DNA of 5,169 nucleotides from the NCBI GenBank assembly GCA_026710225.1, contig JAPORI010000230.1, forward strand, positions 1-5,169. Reading direction: 5' to 3'. Both the position numbers and the translations under genes were made by a program. Source of the DNA: Betaproteobacteria bacterium (GTDB lineage Bacteria; Pseudomonadota; Gammaproteobacteria; Tethybacterales; Tethybacteraceae). Positions 1-4,622 of this stretch are shown here, piece after piece (positions within the stretch are counted from its first letter, which is position 1; the number at the start of each line of letters is the position of its first letter). The notes below the pieces were generated by a model. That model saw nothing but the letters and a program-made list of their open reading frames with translations. It made no database searches and had not been told where the DNA came from.

Positions 1-222
1 CGCCACCGAATCGCCCAGCCGCATCCACACCACCTTGCCGACCGGAATGCGCACATCGGCAACCGTCTGCTTGAACAGCCTGAGCACTCCCTGCACCATC
101 TCCAGTTCGACACCGGAAATCAGCTCATCGCTGCCGGCGTCGTTGAGCGCCTCGACCAGTTCGGCACGAGTGGTGATCTGATTGCCGAGCAACTCGTCAA
201 TCAGCTTGCGCAACCCGTTCAT
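1..222 (-). CDS. corC: CorC/YbeX-like CBS-domain protein, N-terminal fragment
   Basis: The first 74 codons are present, starting at ATG 222-220 and running open to the left edge, so the C-terminal part lies outside the window. The start overlaps the ybeY stop as ATGA. The visible protein resembles the N-terminus of HlyC/CorC (YbeX) proteins: a helix beginning NGLRKLIDELL, an acidic helix with TRAELVEALNDAG, then LISGVELEMVQGVLRL and a V-x-D-V-R-I-P segment that leads into the first CBS domain. Family members pair two CBS domains with a C-terminal CorC/HlyC transporter-associated domain. They have been linked to magnesium/cobalt efflux and, for YbeX, to ribosome metabolism. The position directly after ybeY matches the usual ybeZ-ybeY-ybeX(-lnt) order. 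Two oddities: the N-terminus is shorter than in E. coli CorC, and the usual MIPR at the entry to the first CBS domain reads RIPV. The family call rests on context plus N-terminal similarity; transport activity cannot be judged. Confidence 0.8.
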   Translation of the reverse strand, partial: MNGLRKLIDELLGNQITTRAELVEALNDAGSDELISGVELEMVQGVLRLFKQTVADVRIPVGKVVWMRLGDSVA

Positions 223-686
223 CCGGCTTGCCCCCGCCACGGATCGCCCAGACCCAGCGCCGCAAGCGCCGCGCTCTCGCACCGACGCATTTGCGTGCGA
301 GCTGCCCGGCGCTCGTGACTGTGTCCGGACAGATGCAAGGCCGCGTGCACCAGCGTATGCGCGTAGCGCTCCCGCGGCCCCACCCCGTCGGCAGCCGCGT
401 CGCGCTCGACAACTGCCGGACAGACTGCGATGTCGCCGGCGATCACATCGGGACGACAATCCGGATCGGGAAAGGCCAGCACATCCGGGATGTAGCGCCG
501 GCCGCGAAAGCGGCTGTTGAGCCGGCGCGCTTCCGCCCGGCCAACGAAGCGCACATTGAGCCGGGCCGGCTTGGCCAGCGCCGCCTTGAGAAACCGGCGC
601 ACCAGGCGCGGCGATGGAGGCTCGCCCTCGTCTTCGCAATACTGCACTTCCAGGCGCAAGGTGGCGCCGCGGCCGCTATTTCTCAT
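219..686 (-). CDS. ybeY: Endoribonuclease YbeY, rRNA maturation factor
   Basis: This is a 155-residue single-domain metalloprotein of the UPF0054/YbeY family. YbeY is a zinc-dependent endoribonuclease needed for 16S rRNA 3'-end maturation and 70S ribosome quality control, acting in the cytoplasm. The signature H-x3-H-x5-H is intact at H114, H118 and H124 (VHAALHLSGHSH), the same numbering as in the E. coli protein. Other family landmarks are N57-SRFRG, PDVLAFP (68-74), GDIAVCP (84-90) and the C-terminal M-x2-C-E...LGLGDPW. The start is ATG 686-684, inside the last codons of ybeZ (11-bp overlap). An in-frame TTG at 740 would add 18 residues with no family counterpart and deeper overlap. No clear Shine-Dalgarno precedes the ATG, so coupling to ybeZ translation is likely. 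The stop TGA (221-219) overlaps the corC ATG. Confidence 0.95.
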   Translation of the reverse strand: MRNSGRGATLRLEVQYCEDEGEPPSPRLVRRFLKAALAKPARLNVRFVGRAEARRLNSRFRGRRYIPDVLAFPDPDCRPDVIAGDIAVCPAVVERDAAADGVGPRERYAHTLVHAALHLSGHSHERRAARTQMRRCESAALAALGLGDPWRGQAG

Positions 687-1590
687 AAGCGGCCAGAATG
701 CTGGTGACCACCGGGTGGCGAATCTCGTCCTGGCGGGCAAAGCGCACCACCTTGCACTCGCTAATGCGCTCGATCCGACCGAGAATGTCGGTCAGGCCGG
801 AAAGCTGGCCGGCCGGCAGATCGATCTGGCTGCAATCGCCGGTGATCGCGCAGCGACTCTTGCGGCCCAGGCGGGTAAGCAGCATCTTCATCTGCCCGAC
901 GGTCGCATTCTGCGCCTCATCGAAGATCACGAAGCTGTTCTTGAGGGTGCGGCCGCGCATGTAGGCCAGCGGCGCCAACTCGATGGTGCCGGCCTCGACC
1001 AGCCGGGTGGCGCGCCCGGCACCGCAGATGTCCCGCAGCGCGTCCATCAGCGGCATCAGGTAAGGATGCACCTTGCGACTCATGTCGCCGGGCAGAAAGC
1101 CGAGGTTCTCGCCGGCCTCGACCGCCGGTCGCACCAGCACGATGCGCTCGACCGCCATCTGCTGCAGGGCCTCGACCGCGCCGGCAACCGCCAGAAAGGT
1201 CTTGCCGGTGCCGGCGGGACCCTCCCCGAACACGACCGGCGCCTCGCGCAGGCTGCGCAGGAATTCGGCCTGATTGGCGCTCAGCGCCGCGACACCGGCG
1301 GCCTGCTCGGCAACAAAGCCGGCGGCAGCCGGCGGCGCCTCCCCCGGTTTGGAGATCGCGGCCGGCGCGTCGGCGGCAACTGCGCTGGCATAGGAATCCT
1401 GCAAGGCGCTTTGCGCTCGCGCGGCTGCCGGTGCCTCGCCGATCACCGTGAAGCACTCGCCGCGCCGGCGAATCTTGACCGCCAGCGCCTCACCGAGATT
1501 CTTGAGGTTGCCATCAAGCGTCCCGCACAACCGGGCGAGCCGGTCATTGTCAACCGGCGCCAGCGAAAAGTTCAAGGTGGTCCTGCTCAA
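676..1590 (-). CDS. ybeZ: PhoH-like ATPase YbeZ
   Basis: This 304-residue protein belongs to the PhoH/YbeZ family of cytoplasmic P-loop ATPases. YbeZ is encoded with and reported to interact with YbeY, and probably acts in RNA/ribosome processing. Residues 1-55 resemble the small N-terminal domain seen in YbeZ (APVDNDRLARLCGTLDGNLK). Residues 56-105 form an Ala/Pro-rich linker, shorter than in E. coli. The ATPase domain then shows Walker A GPAGTGKT (124-131), LVRPAVEAGE (152-161), LAYMRGRTL (208-216), Walker B VIFDEAQN (221-228) and GDCSQIDLP (251-259), and RHPVV near the C-terminus. It lacks the long charged tail of the 346-residue E. coli protein. The start is a TTG (1590-1588), four bases overlapping the miaB stop as TTGA. 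The residues right after it (SRTTLNFSLAPVDN) match the family N-terminus, and no in-frame ATG fits better. The TAG stop lies at 678-676, within ybeY. Confidence 0.93.
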   Translation of the reverse strand: MSRTTLNFSLAPVDNDRLARLCGTLDGNLKNLGEALAVKIRRRGECFTVIGEAPAAARAQSALQDSYASAVAADAPAAISKPGEAPPAAAGFVAEQAAGVAALSANQAEFLRSLREAPVVFGEGPAGTGKTFLAVAGAVEALQQMAVERIVLVRPAVEAGENLGFLPGDMSRKVHPYLMPLMDALRDICGAGRATRLVEAGTIELAPLAYMRGRTLKNSFVIFDEAQNATVGQMKMLLTRLGRKSRCAITGDCSQIDLPAGQLSGLTDILGRIERISECKVVRFARQDEIRHPVVTSILAAYEK

Positions 1591-2906
1591 GCAACAACCC
1601 CGCCGCGCAGGCTGAAGCGGCCGGCCGCCTCGATCGCAACCTGCACCATCTCACCGATCCGGGCGGCGCCGGAAAAATTGACCACCCGATTGTCCGGAGC
1701 ACGGCCGGTAAGCAACCCGCCGCTCTTGGCCGAACCCTCGACGAGCACCGGCAAGTTCTCGCCCACCCGCCGGCGGTTGCCGGCGGCAAACTGACTGTCG
1801 AGCAACTCTTGCAACTGATGCAGGCGCTGCTTCTTCTCGCCGGTGCTCAGATCGTCGGCAAGGGCTGCCGCCGGAGTGCCCGGCCGCGCCGAGTAGATGA
1901 AGGAGAAGCCGCCGTCAAAACCGACTTCCTCGACCAGCCGCAAGGTATTGGCAAACTGCCGCTCGCTCTCGCCGGGAAAGCCGACAATGAAATCGGAAGT
2001 CAGCGAGATGCCCGGCTGCGCCCGGCGCAGCCGGCGGACAATCGCCTTGTATTCAACAGCCGTGTAGCCGCGCTTCATGCGCGCCAGAATCCGATCGTCG
2101 CCGGACTGCACCGGCAGGTGCACCTGCGGCATGAGCCGGGGATTGGCTGCGTGCGCATCGATAAGCCGTTGGGTAAAGTTCACCGGATGGGAAGTAGTAT
2201 AGCGTATCCGCTCAATTCCCTCGACATTGGCCACGCATTCGGCCAGCCGGGCCAGATCGGCTATGCCGCCGCCGGGCTCGGCCCCGGCATAGGCATTGAC
2301 ATTCTGACCAAGCAGGGTTACCTCCCGCACTCCCTGCAAGGCCAGGCCGGCGACCTCTTCGAGCACATCGGCTAGCGGCCGGGAAAACTCCGGCCCCCGG
2401 GTATAGGGCACCACGCAAAAGGAGCAGTATTTGGAGCAGCCCTCCATCGCCGCAACAAAAGCGCGCGGGCCTTCGGCGGTTGCCGCCGGCAGCGAGTCGA
2501 ACTTCTCGATCTCGGGAAACTGCAAGTCGATCTGCGGCACTCCGGTCTGCCGGCGGCGGCGAATCAGGGTGCCGACCCGGTGCAGCGCCTGCGGCCCGAA
2601 AACCAGGTCGACATAGGGAGCGCGCCCGATGATCGCCGCACCCTCCTGACTGGCGACGCAGCCGGCCACCCCGATGAGCACCTCCGGCCGCGCCTGCTTG
2701 TGCTTGCGCAAGCGGCCGAGTTCGTCGAACAGCTTCTCGGCAGCCTTGGCCCGCACCGAGCAGGTGTTGAGCACGATCACATCAGCCTCCTCGGGTGCGC
2801 CGGCCGCTTCCATCCCGCAGCCGACGCGCAATGCATCGGCCATCCGCTGCGAATCGTATTCGTTCATCTGACAGCCGAAGGTCCTGATGAAATAGCGCTG
2901 CTGCAT
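1587..2906 (-). CDS. miaB: tRNA-2-methylthio-N6-dimethylallyladenosine synthase MiaB
   Basis: This 439-residue radical-SAM methylthiotransferase adds a methylthio group to i6A37 in tRNAs reading UNN codons, giving ms2i6A37, in the cytoplasm. The N-terminal UPF0004 domain starts YFIRTFGCQMNEYDS and carries the auxiliary [4Fe-4S] cysteines C12, C49 and C83. The radical-SAM domain has C157-x3-C161-x2-C164 (CSKYCSFC), followed by VVPYTRGPEFSR, LLGQNVNAY (198-206), HLPVQSGDD (263-271) and SDFIVGFPGE (304-313). A C-terminal TRAM domain spans roughly 375-439, with GRAPDNRVVNF. All catalytic cysteines are present and the length is close to normal (E. coli 474). The start is ATG 2906-2904, preceded by GGAGA (2920-2916) with a 9-nt spacer. 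An in-frame TTG at 2951 would add 15 unrelated residues and is rejected. The gene heads the operon with ybeZ, ybeY and corC, and its TGA overlaps the ybeZ start. Confidence 0.96.
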   Translation of the reverse strand: MQQRYFIRTFGCQMNEYDSQRMADALRVGCGMEAAGAPEEADVIVLNTCSVRAKAAEKLFDELGRLRKHKQARPEVLIGVAGCVASQEGAAIIGRAPYVDLVFGPQALHRVGTLIRRRRQTGVPQIDLQFPEIEKFDSLPAATAEGPRAFVAAMEGCSKYCSFCVVPYTRGPEFSRPLADVLEEVAGLALQGVREVTLLGQNVNAYAGAEPGGGIADLARLAECVANVEGIERIRYTTSHPVNFTQRLIDAHAANPRLMPQVHLPVQSGDDRILARMKRGYTAVEYKAIVRRLRRAQPGISLTSDFIVGFPGESERQFANTLRLVEEVGFDGGFSFIYSARPGTPAAALADDLSTGEKKQRLHQLQELLDSQFAAGNRRRVGENLPVLVEGSAKSGGLLTGRAPDNRVVNFSGAARIGEMVQVAIEAAGRFSLRGGVVA

Positions 2907-2915
2907 TAAATCCAA

Positions 2916-2920
2916 TCTCC
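2916..2920 (-). promoter_or_regulatory. Ribosome binding site of miaB (GGAGA)
   Basis: Read on the minus strand, GGAGA lies 9 nt before ATG 2906-2904. It is the only clear Shine-Dalgarno in front of any start in this operon. It settles the miaB start against the upstream in-frame TTG at 2951. Confidence 0.7.
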
Positions 2921-2934
2921 GTTGGTCATCCCCC

Positions 2935-2943
2935 AATATAATA
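2935..2943 (-). promoter_or_regulatory. Possible -10 region of the miaB operon promoter
   Basis: On the minus strand the AT-rich core of the 47-bp divergent gap offers TATTAT (2943-2938) or TATATT (2940-2935). Either would start transcription around 2928-2931, giving a short leader of about 22-25 nt that contains the GGAGA ribosome binding site. I see no good -35 hexamer at 16-18 bp. This is therefore a weak prediction based mainly on position and base composition. Confidence 0.3.
2937..2942 (+). promoter_or_regulatory. Perfect -10 box (TATAAT) before the lipoprotein gene
   Basis: TATAAT matches the sigma-70 -10 consensus exactly and sits 11 nt before the ATG at 2954. Transcription would start about 4-6 nt upstream of the ATG, giving an essentially leaderless mRNA. 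That agrees with the absence of any Shine-Dalgarno. No convincing -35 or extended -10 is visible. The box overlaps the candidate miaB -10 on the other strand, so the two promoters could compete. Confidence 0.4.
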
Positions 2944-2953
2944 AGCCACAATC

Positions 2954-3280
2954 ATGCGCATCCTTGCCTTGCTGCTGCCTGCCAGCCTGATTGTCGGCTG
3001 CGCGGCCGACCTGCAAGCCACATCGGCCTTCCAGCAGATGATGCACCGCGAATTCAAGAAACTTCCCTATGTGATTGACTATGCCCAATTCGCAACCGCA
3101 GCAAAAAAGTCGCTGCTGCTCGATTATCAGCAGTTTCTCGACGAGCACAACATTCCCGTGCATGGATCCGGCGACGGCCGCTACCTCAATGGCCCCGATC
3201 TGCTCGCCGCCTGCGGAGAGCAATGCAGCCCGGATGCAGGCTTCGGACAGGTGCTCGCCAGACTGCTGATTAACCGATAG
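2954..3280 (+). CDS. Small putative lipoprotein of unknown function
   Basis: I do not recognise this 108-residue protein. Residues 1-16 form a lipoprotein signal peptide: a short n-region with one Arg, a hydrophobic core LALLLPASL, and the lipobox I13-V14-G15-C16. Cleavage before C16 would leave a mature protein of 93 residues. The residue after the lipidated Cys is Ala rather than Asp, which in enterobacterial rules favours the outer membrane. The mature part is soluble and polar, with REFKKLPYVIDYAQF, a Lys/Leu stretch KKSLLLDYQQFL, and HGSGDGRYLNG. Two further cysteines, C87 and C91, could form a disulfide in the periplasm. The gene is divergent from miaB across 47 bp, has no visible ribosome binding site, and its start lies just after a TATAAT box. 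Coding status is supported by the coherent signal peptide and the absence of a competing longer gene on the other strand. Function cannot be inferred from context. Confidence 0.75.
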   Translation: MRILALLLPASLIVGCAADLQATSAFQQMMHREFKKLPYVIDYAQFATAAKKSLLLDYQQFLDEHNIPVHGSGDGRYLNGPDLLAACGEQCSPDAGFGQVLARLLINR

Positions 3281-3282
3281 AC

Positions 3283-3299
3283 GGCGGACCAGTGTCGCC
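3283..3299. terminator. Small hairpin between lipoprotein gene and tRNA
   Basis: GGCG pairs with CGCC, continued by AC/GT after a one-base bulge, leaving a CAGT loop. It begins two bases after the lipoprotein stop codon (3278-3280) and lies ten bases beyond the tRNA 3' end on the other strand. There is no T-tract on either side, so it may be an mRNA 3'-end structure rather than an intrinsic terminator, or chance in GC-rich DNA. Confidence 0.2.
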
Positions 3300-3308
3300 C
3301 GGTGTGAA

Positions 3309-3385
3309 TGGTAGCGGAGGAGGGACTCGAACCCCCGACACGCGGATTATGATCCCGCTGCTCTAACCAGCTGAGCTACTCCGCC
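3309..3385 (-). tRNA. tRNA-Met (anticodon CAU), elongator type
   Basis: Read on the minus strand from 3385, a full 77-nt cloverleaf folds. It has acceptor GGCGGAG/CTCCGCT, TA, D stem GCTC/GAGC with loop AGCTGGTTA, and anticodon stem GCGGG/TCCGC with loop ATCATAA. The variable loop is GTGTC, the T stem is GGGGG/CCCTC with loop TTCGAGT, the discriminator is A73, and CCA is encoded (3311-3309). The anticodon CAU occupies 3351-3349. G1 pairs by wobble with U72, unlike the C1-A72 mismatch of initiator tRNA-fMet, so this is not the initiator. CAU also occurs in tRNA-Ile2, where TilS converts C34 to lysidine. The overall sequence looks like elongator tRNA-Met, but I cannot exclude Ile2 by eye. Two wobble pairs, G1-U72 and G31-U39, are slightly unusual. 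Confidence 0.95.
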
Positions 3386-3409
3386 GCCCCAAGCAGCCGG
3401 CCGGCAGTG

Positions 3410-3439
3410 ATTCTAGCCGCATCCGAAAAGCCGCTACAA
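3410..3439 (-). promoter_or_regulatory. Probable tRNA-Met promoter
   Basis: On the minus strand TAGAAT (3415-3410) matches the -10 consensus at five of six positions. TTGTAG (3439-3434) is a weak -35 with an 18-bp spacer. Initiation would fall near 3403, about 18 nt before the mature tRNA 5' end at 3385. The -35 overlaps the -10-like box and start region of the plus-strand monooxygenase gene. Confidence 0.4.
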
Positions 3440-3440
3440 T
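3435..3440 (+). promoter_or_regulatory. -10-like box (TACAAT) before the monooxygenase gene
   Basis: TACAAT matches the -10 consensus at five of six positions and lies 10 nt before ATG 3451. Initiation would be expected around 3447, which removes the upstream ATG at 3439 and gives a near-leaderless mRNA beginning at 3451. No -35 or Shine-Dalgarno is evident. The spacing mirrors that in front of the lipoprotein gene. Confidence 0.4.
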
Positions 3441-3450
3441 GACCCAATCC

Positions 3451-4554
3451 ATGACCGAAGCACTTGTCGCCGGCGCCGGCATCATCGGCCAGGTGGCCGC
3501 GCTCGGACTGGCCGGCCAGGGACGGAAAGTGCGGCTCATCGAGCGCCTCGCTGCCGAACCGAGCGGTTCTGGCCGGCTGTTCACCCTCAACTGGCCGGCC
3601 CGGCGGATGCTGGCGCGCATCCTGCCAGCGCTGCCACCGACCCAGCCGATCCGACAGATGCGCATCTTCGCACCCGACGGACAAATGCTCAAGTTCGATG
3701 CCGATGCCGCCGGCATCGCCTGTCTGGCCGCAACTGTGCTCGAAGACGACCTTATCGCATCTTTGGCGGCTGCCCGAAGCGCGACCGGGCTGAGCGCCGA
3801 ACTGGACATCCAGCCAACCGCAGCGACACTCCTTGCCGAAGGCTGGCAGGTAACCTGCGCCGGTGAGTCGATTGCCGCCCGGCTGCTGGTTGCAGCCGAC
3901 GGCGCCAGCTCGCCGACCGCCAAAGCGGCCGGCTTGCTCCGGAGGACGGCAGGAGCAACGCAGCAAATCGAGACCGGCTGGCTGGCAACCGGCGGCACAT
4001 CGGATGCCATCGCCTGGCAATGGTTTACACCCCGCGCTACTCTCGCCCTGCTGCCGGCGGCTGACGGCCGCATCAACTTCATCCTCTCCCGGCCAATCGA
4101 CAATGGCAAGGAAGAACAAGAGCCGGTCGCGGCCGAAAAAATCATCGCCGAAGTATGCCAGTCTGAGATTGGCCGCTGTCGGCTGGTCGATGAGCCACGG
4201 ACCTTTTGTGCAACTCCGGGACAAATTTGCGGTCACCGGCCGCGCCTGGCACCGGTCGGTGACTGTGCCCAGTCAGTCTACCCGCTCTCCGGCCAGGGTC
4301 TGACGGTCGGGCTCGGGGATGTCGAGGAACTGCTTGACTGCCTGGCCGGCGAGTCCGACCCCGGTGCCGGAGCCGCCTTGCAGAACTACCGGCGCCGTCG
4401 CTCCCTGAGGGCGCGAGCGACAATAGAGATTACCAAGTTTTTCGCCAACGCCAATAACGCAAGTTCGCCAGCGGCGCGTCTGCTTGGCCTGGCAGCCCGA
4501 GTCAACAAGACTCCGGCAGCGGCACTATTTGCCCATCTGGCCAACGCTCGCTAA
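3451..4554 (+). CDS. UbiH/UbiF/VisC/COQ6-family FAD-dependent monooxygenase
   Basis: This 367-residue flavoprotein probably hydroxylates the ring of a ubiquinone precursor, using FAD, NAD(P)H and O2 at the membrane surface. The Rossmann motif VAGAGIIG lies right at the N-terminus, followed by an acidic residue in VRLIERL that would bind the FAD ribose. The middle DG motif reads VAADGASSPTAKAAGL. The GD motif is APVGDCAQSVYPLSGQGLTVGLGD, where the family usually has GDAAHxxxPxxGQG; here the second Ala is Cys and the His is Gln. The tail with NYRRRRSLRA and FFANA is typical of the family. The length is a little below the usual 390-400. Two in-frame ATGs exist, 3439 and 3451. I choose 3451 because the first ATG lies within a -10-like box and the Rossmann fold then starts at the usual distance. 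Which ring position it acts on cannot be read from the sequence, so no gene symbol is given. A role outside ubiquinone synthesis is possible. Confidence 0.87.
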   Translation: MTEALVAGAGIIGQVAALGLAGQGRKVRLIERLAAEPSGSGRLFTLNWPARRMLARILPALPPTQPIRQMRIFAPDGQMLKFDADAAGIACLAATVLEDDLIASLAAARSATGLSAELDIQPTAATLLAEGWQVTCAGESIAARLLVAADGASSPTAKAAGLLRRTAGATQQIETGWLATGGTSDAIAWQWFTPRATLALLPAADGRINFILSRPIDNGKEEQEPVAAEKIIAEVCQSEIGRCRLVDEPRTFCATPGQICGHRPRLAPVGDCAQSVYPLSGQGLTVGLGDVEELLDCLAGESDPGAGAALQNYRRRRSLRARATIEITKFFANANNASSPAARLLGLAARVNKTPAAALFAHLANAR

Positions 4555-4576
4555 CCGAAAAACAATCACCGCAAAC

Positions 4577-4618
4577 AAAAAACGGACTACGGCTTTTTAT
4601 CGGCCAATCAGCAGGCCG
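4577..4618. terminator. Possible transcription end region between convergent genes
   Basis: The 68-bp gap between the monooxygenase stop and the TPR-gene stop holds AAAAAACGG (4577-4585) facing CGGCTTTTT (4590-4598), plus an inverted repeat CGGCC (4601-4605)/GGCCG (4614-4618) with an 8-nt loop. A T-run follows on each strand (4594-4598 on plus, 4582-4577 on minus). The A/T tracts can pair weakly around the central CGGACTACGG, but the GC core is not complementary, so this is an imperfect bidirectional terminator at best. Confidence 0.3.
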
Positions 4619-4622
4619 GCCG

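Noticed and set aside
684..740. Upstream TTG start for ybeY adding 18 residues
   Set aside because: It would lie deep within ybeZ, and the added segment does not resemble YbeY N-termini. The ATG at 686 puts the catalytic histidines at the usual positions 114, 118 and 124.
517..1794. 425-codon open frame on the plus strand
   Set aside because: It lies antisense across ybeZ and parts of ybeY and miaB, whose motifs are unmistakable. The translation is Arg/Ala/Gly-rich without family features, as expected from GC-rich antisense frames.
1809..2375. 188-codon plus-strand frame within miaB
   Set aside because: It is antisense to the radical-SAM domain of miaB and shows no recognisable domain or start signal.
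2904..2951. Upstream TTG start for miaB adding 15 residues
   Set aside because: The extra residues have no family counterpart, would span the promoter region, and ignore the GGAGA correctly placed before the ATG at 2906.
2906..3223. 105-codon minus-strand frame upstream of miaB
   Set aside because: It is antisense to the lipoprotein gene and crosses the divergent promoter region. The plus-strand frame has a coherent lipoprotein signal peptide.
3363..4236. Two open frames of 260 and 286 codons on the minus strand
   Set aside because: Both are antisense to the monooxygenase, which has intact FAD motifs, and one runs into the tRNA. Their translations are low-complexity Ser/Ala/Arg sequences.
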